This document shows, in pieces, positions 1 to 7,299 of a DNA stretch of 64,000 bases. The translations under genes and the position numbers were made by a program. The stretch lies in NCBI GenBank assembly GCA_040753795.1, contig JBFMDX010000016.1, forward strand, positions 1-64,000, given 5' to 3'. The notes under the pieces were generated by a model. That model did no database searches, was not told the DNA's origin, and was given only the letters and a program-made list of their open reading frames with translations. The stretch is from Thermodesulfobacteriota bacterium (lineage in GTDB: Bacteria; Desulfobacterota; Desulfobacteria; Desulfobacterales; Desulfosudaceae). Position 1 is the first letter of the stretch, and each line of letters begins with the position of its first letter.

Positions 1-2
1 TA

Positions 3-122
3 TTTGAATATATCGAAATGTTCTACAACAGGCAGCGGCGCCATTCTGCCATTGGCTATGTCAGCCCGCATGAATATGAACAACGATACAACCAATTAAC
101 CGTGTCCACTTTTTGTGGGTAA
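3..122 (+). pseudogene. C-terminal end of an IS3-family transposase (OrfB)
   Basis: The only open frame entering from the left edge reads a 39-residue tail. It contains YNRQRRHSAIGY and SPHEYEQRY, the typical end of the DDE integrase-catalytic OrfB of IS3-family (IS150/IS2-like) elements. The catalytic D,D,E residues would lie outside the window, so I cannot say whether the transposase is intact. The stop codon lies inside the presumed right terminal repeat, as is usual in this family. The element sits directly against the cassette array that follows, so it probably inserted into or next to it. Confidence 0.8.
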
Positions 123-126
123 GACC
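101..126. mobile_element. Right end (terminal inverted repeat) of the IS3-type element
   Basis: The sequence gtgtccactttttgtgggta followed by agacc resembles the TGTCCACTTTTT...GGGTAAGACC right ends of IS3-family elements and overlaps the transposase stop codon. The left end is outside the window, so the terminal repeat and target duplication cannot be checked here. Confidence 0.5.
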
Positions 127-147
127 AACCTTTAAAGAATGTAGGAT

Positions 148-408
148 ATGGTGCCAATAAACATCTCGATGATACTATTTTTTATGGGTGGCATAATTTA
201 TTATGTGCTTATTTACACAACTTATAAATACTTGAAAAAACAAGGCTACAAACCGCCAGGTTTATTAGACCCGCCCAGATTTGCATTTTTTAAATTTTGT
301 TCTGAGCAATACAAGTCAACGGGGGATAAAAAATTAAAAAAATTATACTTCTCAATCAATATTTGCTTTGCATTTTGTGTTGTCATTTTGTTGTTAGGCG
401 TACTCTAA
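148..408 (+). CDS. Small two-helix membrane protein, unknown (cassette gene)
   Basis: This encodes an 86-residue protein with a hydrophobic helix at about residues 5-25, a charged middle (KYLKKQGYK, KSTGDKKLKK) and a second helix at about 68-86 ending in a leucine/valine-rich tail. I do not recognise a family. A weak AGGA lies just before the ATG. The frame stops three bases before the R'' box of an attC-like site, which is the normal position for a cassette gene. Base composition is AT-rich relative to the chromosome further right, supporting acquisition. The left boundary of the cassette is gone, replaced by the IS3-type end. Confidence 0.55.
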   Translation: MVPINISMILFFMGGIIYYVLIYTTYKYLKKQGYKPPGLLDPPRFAFFKFCSEQYKSTGDKKLKKLYFSINICFAFCVVILLLGVL

Positions 409-410
409 CT

Positions 411-506
411 GGTATAACATGTCATTGGTGTGGGACCGCCGGGGCCGGCGGTCTTCGTTATTATTCAGTGGAGCGCCCGGCGGCCCCACAATTCCGGCGT
501 TAACCC
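411..506 (+). other. attC-like recombination site (first)
   Basis: The site begins with GGTATAAC (411-418) and ends with GTTAACCC (499-506), the R''/R' box layout of integron attC sites. Inside, GTGTGGGACCGCCGGG (427-442) pairs with CCCGGCGGCCCCACAA (477-492) with few mismatches, including extrahelical positions, giving the expected imperfect hairpin. Length is about 96 bases. The left R'' box would pair with a GTTATACC cassette start, which is missing because the IS element lies there. Confidence 0.65.
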
Positions 507-518
507 TCGGTATAGCGA

Positions 519-938
519 ATGCACATGCATAGAACGAAATTTAGTATTTTGTTTCTTTTGATCATATTTACAGGTTGTGCTGCTTCGACAACGCCGACTA
601 AAGAACTTGCACAACCGGCCGATACAATGAAACAAACAAAATTGAGTGCGGAGAAACAGACACTCGGTCCAGACAATTGGCCGACCACAGTTGATGCAAC
701 TGTGAAAGATATCATTTCGTCCCTGTCCGACAAAGACAAGGAAACCGTGCGCAACACTAAAAAAGATGATCTTATTCTGTTTCATCATGGATGGGGAACG
801 GGAATCAGAAACCACTATGGTCTTTGGCGGGGAAATGATCAGTTGCGAGAAGATGCCTGTGGAAATAGATGCCACCCGGATGATGCTTCAATGGTAATCA
901 TTGAAAAAGTCTGGGAGGCGTTGCAAAATGAGGGCTAA
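519..938 (+). CDS. Lipoprotein with DUF6794-like domain (cassette gene)
   Basis: The 139-residue product starts with a short positive n-region and a hydrophobic stretch ending in the lipobox FTGC (Cys about residue 20), so it is probably a lipidated envelope protein. The rest contains a run of charged residues, then LFHHGWGTGIRNHYGLWRG and HPDDAS, the pattern I associate with the DUF6794 family (small proteins with a conserved GxGxxIRNxxGLW motif and a C-terminal HPDDxS). Function of that family is unknown. The stop codon TAA lies inside the R'' box GGCTAAC of the next attC-like site. There is no good Shine-Dalgarno; MHMH and the second Met are both possible starts. Confidence 0.65.
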   Translation: MHMHRTKFSILFLLIIFTGCAASTTPTKELAQPADTMKQTKLSAEKQTLGPDNWPTTVDATVKDIISSLSDKDKETVRNTKKDDLILFHHGWGTGIRNHYGLWRGNDQLREDACGNRCHPDDASMVIIEKVWEALQNEG

Positions 939-1059
939 CAAAGAAGCTCAAAGGGACAACCAGGGTCGGCTTTTTTGTACAACCGGTGGGATTGAACAAT
1001 AAACATCTTTAAGGAAGTCGGTGGAAACCCTGGTCGCCCCTGGCAGCCGACGTTATACC
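933..1059 (+). other. attC-like recombination site (second)
   Basis: Boxes are GGCTAAC (933-939) and GTTATACC (1052-1059). An internal ACCAGGGT (958-965) pairs with ACCCTGGT (1027-1034). The start of the preceding cassette, TTAACCC, matches the reverse complement of this R'' box with one mismatch, which is what excision into a circle requires. Total length about 127 bases, in the range of long VCR-like sites. Confidence 0.65.
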
Positions 1060-1075
1060 AGCATCTTAAAAAAGC

Positions 1076-1104
1076 TTGACAAAGCGTACGCAATAACGTA
1101 CATA
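1076..1104 (+). promoter_or_regulatory. Promoter and operator of the YefM-YoeB pair
   Basis: TTGACA (1076-1081) is followed after 17 bases by TACATA (1099-1104). An inverted repeat GTACG-6-CGTAC (1086-1101) lies between the two boxes, in the position where YefM/YoeB complexes normally bind for autorepression. The operator role is inference from the family. Confidence 0.6.
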
Positions 1105-1141
1105 TGGATAGGCTCGAAAATTTTATTATAAGAGGTAAATC

Positions 1142-1384
1142 ATGCCGACATTAACTGCCACAGAAGCAAGGTCAAAACTCTATGGCCTGATCGATGAAAC
1201 CACTGCGTCCCATGAGCCAATAATTATTAAAGGCAAACGCGGTAATGCAGTGCTTATCTCTGAGGATGACTGGCGCTCTATACAAGAAACAATTTATCTC
1301 CTGAATATTTCAGGTATGCGGGAATCAATACGAGACGGTTTAGCCACCCCCGTCGAGGAGTGTACAGAGGAACTTGATTGGTAA
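1142..1384 (+). CDS. yefM: Antitoxin, Phd/YefM family
   Basis: The 80-residue protein has the YefM/Phd fold signature: TATEARSKLYGLIDE at the N-terminus, IIIKGKRGNAVLISEDDW in the middle, and a variable acidic C-terminus (VEECTEELDW) that would wrap the toxin. It should bind the operator seen in its promoter through the N-terminal domain and neutralise the neighbouring endoribonuclease. AGAGG lies seven bases before the ATG. Its TAA stop overlaps the toxin start by one base (TAATG). It belongs to an integron-type cassette bounded by attC-like sites on both sides; toxin-antitoxin modules are common in such arrays and probably stabilise them. Confidence 0.9.
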   Translation: MPTLTATEARSKLYGLIDETTASHEPIIIKGKRGNAVLISEDDWRSIQETIYLLNISGMRESIRDGLATPVEECTEELDW

Positions 1385-1644
1385 TGTGGCTGATCGTTTA
1401 CACAAAGCAAGCGCAAAAAGATGCAAAAAAAATTTCCTCTGCTGGTTTAAGACCAAAAGCAGAGATGTTGATTGAGGTTTTGCGTGAAAATCCTTTTATG
1501 ACACCTCCTCCCTATGAAAAGTTATTGGGTGATTTATCAGGGGCGTATTCCCGGCGCATCAATATTCAACATCGTCTTGTCTATCAAGTTCTTGAGGCTG
1601 AAAAAACAGTTAAGATTATACGAATGTGGACTCATTACGAATAA
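1384..1644 (+). CDS. yoeB: Toxin, Txe/YoeB family endoribonuclease
   Basis: The 86-residue protein matches YoeB/Txe mRNA interferases, which cleave mRNA at the ribosomal A site. Visible features are QAQKDAKKI near the start, the central PYEKLLGDLSGAYSRRINIQHRLVYQV block that holds the conserved Arg and the general-acid/base residues, and the terminal RMWTHYE motif with the C-terminal His-Tyr typical of the active site. I start at ATG 1384, which overlaps the antitoxin stop; an in-frame TTG six bases upstream is less likely. All catalytic-region residues appear present, so the toxin is probably active. Confidence 0.9.
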   Translation: MWLIVYTKQAQKDAKKISSAGLRPKAEMLIEVLRENPFMTPPPYEKLLGDLSGAYSRRINIQHRLVYQVLEAEKTVKIIRMWTHYE

Positions 1645-1650
1645 TTTTTT

Positions 1651-1777
1651 GGCATAACAACGCCACTCACACGGACTCGCAGGGGCGGGCCGCCTTGGTT
1701 TTGGCATAGTTTGTTGTTGAACTCACTTTAGCGAAGTCCGCAAACCCTGCTCGCCGGTGGTGGCCGCCGTTGTGTGG
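1651..1777 (+). other. attC-like recombination site (third)
   Basis: Boxes are GGCATAAC (1651-1658) and GTTGTGTGG (1769-1777). GCAGGG (1679-1684) pairs with CCCTGC (1745-1750) and outer GCCACTCAC can pair with GTGGTGGC. GGCATAAC is the reverse complement, with one mismatch, of the GTTATACC that opens the YefM-YoeB cassette, so that cassette has matching ends. Confidence 0.65.
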
Positions 1778-1809
1778 AAAACAAGTACCGTCCCCAAATC
1801 AATCAACTC

Positions 1810-1840
1810 TTGACAATGATATCAATAGTGATACTTTAAT
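1810..1840 (+). promoter_or_regulatory. Possible promoter of the HicAB cassette
   Basis: TTGACA (1810-1815) precedes an AT-rich stretch with GATACTTTAAT (1830-1840). No -10 box has ideal spacing (TTTAAT gives 19, TACTTT 16), so this is tentative. The hicA start follows only a few bases later, which would make the message nearly leaderless. Confidence 0.35.
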
Positions 1841-1844
1841 AGAA

Positions 1845-2114
1845 ATGACAAAAATAGATGACATACTGAAGCAAATGCAACAGAACCCGAAAGATGTTCG
1901 ATTTTCGGAACTATGCAAAATTTGGGATCATTATTTCGGTGAGGCGCGGCAGAAGAAAAGTAGCCATCGAATTTATCGAACACCATGGCAAGGTAATCCA
2001 GGGATAAATATTCAAAACGATAAAGGTAAAGCCAAAGCCTACCAGGTTAAGCAGGTGCTTTTGGCTCTTGAAATGCTGGAGGTGAATTATGGCACAAAAA
2101 GCACCAAAGAATGA
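1845..2114 (+). CDS. hicA: HicA-type toxin
   Basis: The 89-residue protein carries the HicA double-stranded-RNA-binding-like fold signature: FSELCKIWDHYFGEAR, then SSHRIYRTPW with the catalytic His, followed by NIQNDKGKAKAYQVKQVL. HicA toxins cleave mRNA or block translation. I start at ATG 1845 because the longer reading from TTG 1770 would run through the attC-like site and adds nothing conserved. The gene overlaps hicB by 26 bases, so the two are translationally coupled. This is the toxin-first order usual for HicAB. Confidence 0.85.
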   Translation: MTKIDDILKQMQQNPKDVRFSELCKIWDHYFGEARQKKSSHRIYRTPWQGNPGINIQNDKGKAKAYQVKQVLLALEMLEVNYGTKSTKE

Positions 2115-2427
2115 TAAATATACATATCGAGTGACATGGTCCGAAGATGACGGTGAGTATGTCGGCTTATGTGTTGAATTTCCAGGTTTAAGCTGGCTTG
2201 AAGATACACCTGAAAAGGCTCTGAAAGGGATTAGGAACCTGGTATCTGATGTTATACTGGATATGAGCGGAAATAATGAACCCGTTCCTGAACCTATCGC
2301 AAATAAACATTTCAGTGGGAAGTTCATGGTCAGAATTCCGCCAGATGTCCATCGGAAGTTGGCTATTCAAGCAGCCGAATCCGGCGTCAGCCTTAATCGT
2401 GTTGTCAGTTCTAAGCTAAGTCAATAA
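2089..2427 (+). CDS. hicB: HicB-type antitoxin with ribbon-helix-helix C-terminus
   Basis: The 112-residue protein has a partially degraded RNase-H-like HicB domain at the N-terminus (YTYRVTWSEDDGEYVGLCVEFPGLS and the following EDTPEKALKGI) and a C-terminal segment KFMVRIPPDVHRKLAIQA plus SGVSLNRVVSSKL that reads as a ribbon-helix-helix DNA-binding domain. It should neutralise HicA and repress its own promoter. It overlaps hicA. The stop lies about 14 bases before the last, decayed attC-like site. The RHH version of HicB is common in Proteobacteria. Confidence 0.85.
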   Translation: MAQKAPKNDKYTYRVTWSEDDGEYVGLCVEFPGLSWLEDTPEKALKGIRNLVSDVILDMSGNNEPVPEPIANKHFSGKFMVRIPPDVHRKLAIQAAESGVSLNRVVSSKLSQ

Positions 2428-2440
2428 TCGAAGACGTACG

Positions 2441-2567
2441 CCACACAAGCAGTCAGCCCAAAGGACAGTCAGGACAGTCGGATTTTGAAAAGTAGGGGGA
2501 ACCCGCACATTAATCATCTTTAAGAAAGTCAATGGAAGCCCTGGCTCCCATTGGCGGTCGCCCTTCG
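2441..2567 (+). other. Decayed attC-like site at the array end
   Basis: CCACACAAG (2441-2449) is the reverse complement, with one mismatch, of the GTTGTGTGG opening the HicAB cassette, so this is its expected R'' box. The right part (2511-2555, catctttaaga...ccctggc) is clearly related to the right part of the second attC-like site (1004-1035). Where an R' GTT box should be, the sequence reads gtcgcccttcgacc, so the site seems to have lost its right recombination box. Confidence 0.5.
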
Positions 2568-2579
2568 ACCGGCAGGACG

Positions 2580-3083
2580 ATGAAGATAAAAATAACCGTC
2601 AATGATCTGATGCAGAAAGATTATTCGTATGACCTGACGGCTCCTGCCGGGGACAATTTTCATCCGGATTTTCTTCCCCAGTTGACGCCGAAGCAGATGC
2701 TGGCAATGGGGGTTTTCGGCGGCAAATACATGACCGATTGCGGAGAAGAGTTCCCGAAAGACTGGTTCATCCATGCCAGACTGTGCCGTGAGCGTCATGA
2801 CCCCCGGTTGAATTTCTTTGGCGTCAATGCTTCTCAGCCGCTGTCCGTCTGGCGGGAAAAAGGCTGGATCTATCATGAAGATCCCCGCGGCTGGTTTCAA
2901 TGGTATTGCCGGTACTACATGGGCAGAAGGTGCCCGGATGATGACCGCCAGATAAAACGGTGGAAGGCAATGAAGCGGCATGTGGCTCAGATTACCAGAC
3001 ATTGCGGCCCGGGAGATTCAGACTGCCGGCCGAAGCAGAGACAGGCGTTACTGAACTGGGCCTACGACAGCAGAAAAATTTAG
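2580..3083 (+). CDS. Conserved hypothetical protein, widespread unknown family
   Basis: The 167-residue protein contains long blocks I recognise as a widely conserved family without assigned function: GVFGGKYMTDCGEEFP, NFFGVNASQPLSVWREKGW, DPRGWFQWYCRYYMGRR and the end LLNWAYDSRKI. It is rich in aromatic residues, Arg and Cys, with no signal peptide or transmembrane segment. I take ATG 2580 because conservation starts there; an upstream in-frame ATG at 2532 would run from inside the decayed attC-like site. Codon use is GC-rich like the chromosome rather than like the cassettes, so it probably marks the chromosomal boundary of the array. Confidence 0.75.
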   Translation: MKIKITVNDLMQKDYSYDLTAPAGDNFHPDFLPQLTPKQMLAMGVFGGKYMTDCGEEFPKDWFIHARLCRERHDPRLNFFGVNASQPLSVWREKGWIYHEDPRGWFQWYCRYYMGRRCPDDDRQIKRWKAMKRHVAQITRHCGPGDSDCRPKQRQALLNWAYDSRKI

Positions 3084-3124
3084 CGGAACACGAATCGGGT
3101 GCCGCCTGCCGGCCGCTTCCGGCG

Positions 3125-4645
3125 CTAAACCTCCATTGACTGGAGATCCTGCGCAAATGCCTCCATGCCGGCTGATATCAGGTGCCGGAATTCGTCGAAG
3201 GTTTTTTCATCCATCAGGAACATGCGGGCGAAGAACTTCATGCCGATGCGGATGAAATCATTGTCCGGCAGTTCCGTCTGCGCCTTCCAGCAGAGGCGGC
3301 CGCTCTGCGGTTCCCGCATATCCCACTGGGCCTCGAACAACGTCCCCTGACCCCGGTTGGCCTGGAACATGACCGTGTTAAAATCATTGGCCAGTCCATT
3401 CACCGTTTCCGGAATGACCAGGTCGATGACGCTGATGGGGATGATCCCCAGCACGGCGCCGGATATCTCGACCTCCGGTTTGTTGATCATTTTATGCGCC
3501 AGGCGCATGGTCGATCCGTCGGTGGCGTATTCGCCGCTGATGATCTGGTCGGAAATGGCGATTTTCAACCCCAGGGCCCGGCCGGTCATGTTGAGGCGGG
3601 GCTCCCAGGCATAGTTCGCCAACTGGTGGACGGCAAAAGCCTCGGCCGGGAAGGGCGCGTCCGCGGCTGTGTCCACGGGGATGACCATGCCGCCGCGGGT
3701 ACGGACCCGGAGCCGGAAGAAGTCCCGCTGGGCCCCCAGGAAAAGCTCCAGCAGGGTCCGGCCCTGCTTGTCTTTCAGGACCAGTTCGGCGTATCCGTGC
3801 TTGTTCATTTTTTCCATGAATTTGGCCACCAGGGGAAAGCGGGCCTCGATGCCGTCGGGGTCCGAGCCGACATTAAGGGTGAAGTCCGTGTAGCGGCAGC
3901 CGTCCGCGGTTTTGACGACCGCCGAACTGGACAGTTCCAGCACTTTCATGTCGACGAACAGTCGGGGAAAGGTTTCCCGGAACACGTCCGTCACATCAAA
4001 CGACGCGCCCGGTTTGATCCCCCGCTGCCGCCTCAGCAGGTCCAGGTTGTCCGGATCGATGACCATCATCAGGTTGTCCAGCAGCCGGGTGATGTGGACC
4101 CAGCTGATATCACCGGAAAGCCAGGTCCCATTGGCGGTAATGGTATCCGACAGGCGGCCGGCGGGCGGATTGAGATTCTTCCGGATGGCGAATTCGCCGG
4201 TAAAGCTGCCGAAACCCTTGCCGTCCAGGCAGGCGTCCCCCATTTGTTCATGGGGGATGGCGGCCAGATCGATCCGCTCCGGACAGATGTCCCCCAGGAC
4301 GGAGATGCCGTAAAACCCGTTTTCCCACTGGGTGAAATAATCGCTTTTATAGAGCCGGGACAGGTCAAAGTTCATGAAGGCTTCGCGGATCAGATGAAAA
4401 ACGGCCCGGGCGTTTTCATCCTTGTCGGCCAGGCTGACAAACCGCTGCAGGAAATGGATGTACCGGATGGAAACGTCCCGGCCTTTCCCTTCCGGGTCCA
4501 GGTCCCGGACGGCATCGGCAAAATCGTAGGCCATGGCCTGGCCGGCCAGCAGCATGCCCAGAATCAACAGGGCGGCGACATGAATGACGCCGCTTTTCAA
4601 ACCGGCGGCGTTGAAATGGCGTCTGTCAGTAACCTCTGTGATCAT
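3125..4645 (-). CDS. Exported protein of unknown function
   Basis: The 506-residue product has a signal sequence (hydrophobic HVAALLILGMLLAGQAMA, cleavage about residue 39) and no later transmembrane segment, so it should be periplasmic or outer-membrane associated. I recognise no domain. The strong AGGGGGAAAG ribosome site just upstream supports ATG 4645. It is the last gene of a leftward cluster, 12 bases after the Cys-rich gene, which suggests co-transcription. One could imagine an envelope structural or lipid-handling role from its beta-rich amphipathic look, but nothing in the sequence proves this. Confidence 0.7.
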   Translation of the reverse strand: MITEVTDRRHFNAAGLKSGVIHVAALLILGMLLAGQAMAYDFADAVRDLDPEGKGRDVSIRYIHFLQRFVSLADKDENARAVFHLIREAFMNFDLSRLYKSDYFTQWENGFYGISVLGDICPERIDLAAIPHEQMGDACLDGKGFGSFTGEFAIRKNLNPPAGRLSDTITANGTWLSGDISWVHITRLLDNLMMVIDPDNLDLLRRQRGIKPGASFDVTDVFRETFPRLFVDMKVLELSSSAVVKTADGCRYTDFTLNVGSDPDGIEARFPLVAKFMEKMNKHGYAELVLKDKQGRTLLELFLGAQRDFFRLRVRTRGGMVIPVDTAADAPFPAEAFAVHQLANYAWEPRLNMTGRALGLKIAISDQIISGEYATDGSTMRLAHKMINKPEVEISGAVLGIIPISVIDLVIPETVNGLANDFNTVMFQANRGQGTLFEAQWDMREPQSGRLCWKAQTELPDNDFIRIGMKFFARMFLMDEKTFDEFRHLISAGMEAFAQDLQSMEV

Positions 4646-4657
4646 AATCTTTCCCCC

Positions 4658-5566
4658 TTATCTTTCCAGGGCCGCTGCCGCGGCGTCGGCCATCCGGTTC
4701 AGCAGGACCTCGGCCTGTCTTAAGGCCGCCAGGCCGGGCAAGGCCGACCAGAGGGCGGTCAGCACCGGCGCCCAGGGCGAGCCGTCTACGCCCAGCCCTT
4801 TGAAATCGATGGCCGGCGGCTGATAATCTTTCTTGTCGAAAAAGAAGTTGGCCGCGCGGAACCGGTCGGGATCACGGAAGGGCCAGGTGGCTTTGACCGC
4901 CAGGAATTCTCTGATCCGGCCGCAGGCGTCGGATTCCGGCCTGGAATCGGCGTCGTCCAGCGGCCTGCCCAGCCGGTTTTCCACCTGGTCGAAAAAAGCG
5001 TCCAGCAGGTCGGTCTCGGTGATCATCAGCCCGTAGTCGTACCAGTTGTCGGCCGCCTGCCGGATCAGCCGTTTACGGGCCGGGGCCAGATCACGGCAGG
5101 CGGGGCAGAAATAGGTGGCGCAGGCATAGGCCCCGTAGTAGCTCAAGCCCCGCCAGTCGATGCCGGCATTACCGTCGGCCAGGGGGTGGAGCAGGCAGCC
5201 CACGGTGCCCTTTTCAGAGCCGATCAGACCCAGGAAAGGACAATGGTGGAAGTCTTTCATGGGCCGCCTTTCATCTTCGGCGTGAAGCATGTCACCCCCG
5301 AACCGGTCAATGGCCTCGATGGTCCGCGGCACCTGGGAAAACCGTTCGGTCCGCTCGGCGAGCATCCGGGTCAGGCTTTCCCGGGACAGGTCCCTGACAT
5401 TGTAAAGACCGCAGCAGGCCCCGCAGGAAACCGCCGGGCCGACCTGGCAGAGGTAGACGCCCCCCGGTGTGCGGTCGTCAAGGCCGGCCGCTTCGGGGGG
5501 GATTTCTCCCGGGGCCTCTTCCATTCTACTGTATCTGCCCACGGACGCTGCCGCTTTTCCGTTCAA
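4658..5566 (-). CDS. Cysteine-cluster protein, possibly YkgJ-like
   Basis: The 302-residue protein has a Cys cluster at the N-terminus (C40, C48, C51 and C52 in CQVGPAVSCGACC), a HHCPFLGL segment and a later YGAYACATYFCPACRD. The pattern resembles metal-chelating Cys-cluster proteins such as YkgJ, but the match is partial. I expect an iron-sulfur or zinc site. The start is probably TTG 5566, because GGAAGGA sits eight bases before it; ATG 5524 lacks a ribosome site. It follows the membrane-protein gene by six bases and precedes the exported-protein gene by 12, so the genes look co-transcribed. Confidence 0.65.
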   Translation of the reverse strand: MNGKAAASVGRYSRMEEAPGEIPPEAAGLDDRTPGGVYLCQVGPAVSCGACCGLYNVRDLSRESLTRMLAERTERFSQVPRTIEAIDRFGGDMLHAEDERRPMKDFHHCPFLGLIGSEKGTVGCLLHPLADGNAGIDWRGLSYYGAYACATYFCPACRDLAPARKRLIRQAADNWYDYGLMITETDLLDAFFDQVENRLGRPLDDADSRPESDACGRIREFLAVKATWPFRDPDRFRAANFFFDKKDYQPPAIDFKGLGVDGSPWAPVLTALWSALPGLAALRQAEVLLNRMADAAAAALER

Positions 5567-5572
5567 ATCCGT

Positions 5573-6004
5573 TCATCCTTCCTGCCGGTCGGGGGCCCGC
5601 AGCATCAGGATAGCGCCGGCGCACAGGCCCGCGTACATGGCCATGACGATCCAGAAGGAAAGCGCTTTTTCCACCGGCCCGTCGCCGGCATATTCAAATA
5701 ATTTCAGGACATACCAGTTGGCTGTTTCGCCGGCCAGGAAGAACAGGAAGGCCAGGGCGATTGGCGCCGGGGCCGGGCGGTTTTTGAGCACCCGCTCACA
5801 GGCCAGAAGCCACAGGAAGCCGGCCAGGTGCACGGGCAGGCTCCACTTCCAGGCGGCAATTTTTTCAAAATACCAGACATTCAGCGGAAAGGCGCGATTG
5901 CCGAAGGTCAGCTCGCCGGCGGCGACCGCCAGCCCGAAGAGGACAGCGGTGACGATTATCCGTTTCAACGAGGGCGCTGCTTGATTAACCGGCATGACGT
6001 CCAT
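5573..6004 (-). CDS. Small integral membrane protein, unknown
   Basis: The 143-residue protein has about four hydrophobic helices (residues 14-32, 55-70, 80-105, 115-135) separated by short charged loops. I do not recognise a family. It lies between the BtrH-like gene and the Cys-cluster gene in the same direction with small gaps, so it is probably part of their operon, perhaps as the membrane anchor of whatever they do. Confidence 0.65.
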   Translation of the reverse strand: MDVMPVNQAAPSLKRIIVTAVLFGLAVAAGELTFGNRAFPLNVWYFEKIAAWKWSLPVHLAGFLWLLACERVLKNRPAPAPIALAFLFFLAGETANWYVLKLFEYAGDGPVEKALSFWIVMAMYAGLCAGAILMLRAPDRQEG

Positions 6005-6057
6005 TTTGAGAGGTGGCCTAAAGTCAAAAAGGTTTTAATACACGGAATCGGATGGCA

Positions 6058-7038
6058 TCATTGCAGTCTGACGGCGGATTCATGATAAGCCGCTTCACAT
6101 TCCCGCACCTGGCTTAGTCGTTCATTGACCTCCGAAAAATCCGGGGCCTCTTTTTCCGAAGACGCTTTCAGGGCAGCGGCCAGGGCCGTCCAGGCCAGGG
6201 CTGTCTGTTCCATCCGCTCGACCAGTTCGGACGTTATGACACCCGGAAGCAGGGCCCGGGCGGCGGCCAGAAAATCCCGGTACATCAGCCGGAAACCGCC
6301 GCCGCCGGTACCCCGTTTTTCGATGATCTGGTAGGCCAGACGGGCGGTCCACTGCCAGTCGTCAAAGCCGGGCCAGTGGTCAAGGTCTTCCTGCCAGGCG
6401 GCCAGTGCCCGCAGCCCCTGCAGGTCACTGCCGTCATCCAGGAGCACGCGGCTGTTGAAAACAATGGCCCGGCGGATAACATCCGGCAGGTCGGCCGGCG
6501 GGGCGATCGTTTCCGGCGCGAACAGGTTTCCCCGCAGATCAAAAATGCCGCCGCCGGAAAAGCGGGCCTCCTTCATGTTGTCAAAGGGAACCTCCTGGAT
6601 TTCCGGACGCTCCGTGTCGGTAACGAAAAAAAGACGCCGACCGTCATCATACCCCCAGGCGGTTATCAGGTGCCCGGGAAAGTGAGTACTGGAGCCGTAG
6701 TAGGGCAGATGAAAGATGTCGGTCTGAATGATCGCCGGCAGTCCCCTGTCCAGGCATGAGCGCAGGGCGGTTTCGCTTTCAGCCCCGTCGGCATAATACT
6801 GCCACTCAAAAGGCGTCCCGATACGGGTGAAAAACTGGTTTTCCAGATCCAGGGAGCGGACATGGATCATGCGGGAGGCCGGCAGACGGCCGCTTTTGAG
6901 ATACCACAATCCCATGCCGGCGCCGATGCCGAAACAGAGGGGTTCATCATAATCAAGGCCGTGAAAATTGACCAGGTCGCGGATGCCGGTGCTGCCGCAG
7001 TGTCTGCCGGGGGTGTGTCTGACCGGGAGCATTATCAT
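6058..7038 (-). CDS. BtrH N-terminal domain / DUF4872 protein (peptidase-like acyltransferase fold)
   Basis: The 326-residue protein fits the BtrH_N plus DUF4872 architecture: HCGSTGIRDLVNFHG with the candidate nucleophile Cys14, FGIGAGMGLWYL, an internal HFPGHLITAWGYDD with the candidate His, and FVTDTERPE. BtrH, the namesake, transfers an acyl-carrier-protein-bound side chain in butirosin biosynthesis, but most members are uncharacterised and occur outside such pathways. No acyl carrier protein or biosynthetic genes lie nearby, so the substrate here is unknown. It is the first gene of the leftward cluster; the start has no strong ribosome site (MIM, two Met candidates). Confidence 0.75.
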   Translation of the reverse strand: MIMLPVRHTPGRHCGSTGIRDLVNFHGLDYDEPLCFGIGAGMGLWYLKSGRLPASRMIHVRSLDLENQFFTRIGTPFEWQYYADGAESETALRSCLDRGLPAIIQTDIFHLPYYGSSTHFPGHLITAWGYDDGRRLFFVTDTERPEIQEVPFDNMKEARFSGGGIFDLRGNLFAPETIAPPADLPDVIRRAIVFNSRVLLDDGSDLQGLRALAAWQEDLDHWPGFDDWQWTARLAYQIIEKRGTGGGGFRLMYRDFLAAARALLPGVITSELVERMEQTALAWTALAAALKASSEKEAPDFSEVNERLSQVRECEAAYHESAVRLQ

Positions 7039-7299
7039 AAGACGTGATCCGTACGGGCGCCGCTGAATTTTCAGCTTTTCATGAGGCCCTTAGGTGTAAC
7101 CGTTGGATGGTGGTTGTTTTTCCCTGTTCTTGTCATATATTATGAATTATCTTTCAAAAAGGTTACGGTATCGCATCGTGACCGGAACCTTTTTATAATG
7201 GTATTATTGAATGATACAGACAAAAAGGCAAGTTGGATCATCACCGGCTTAAGGACGGTGTTGATTAACCGCAAGAAAACCGGAAAGGGAGGTTGTCCA

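Noticed and set aside
3182-4723. Sense 513-codon frame opposite the exported protein gene
   Set aside because: A GC-rich shadow with periodic codon bias of the opposite strand; the minus-strand gene has a signal peptide and strong ribosome site.
7081-7299. N-terminal extension of the ABM protein
   Set aside because: The strong AAGGGAGG site before ATG 7300 and the standard ABM domain start make the upstream 73 codons unlikely.
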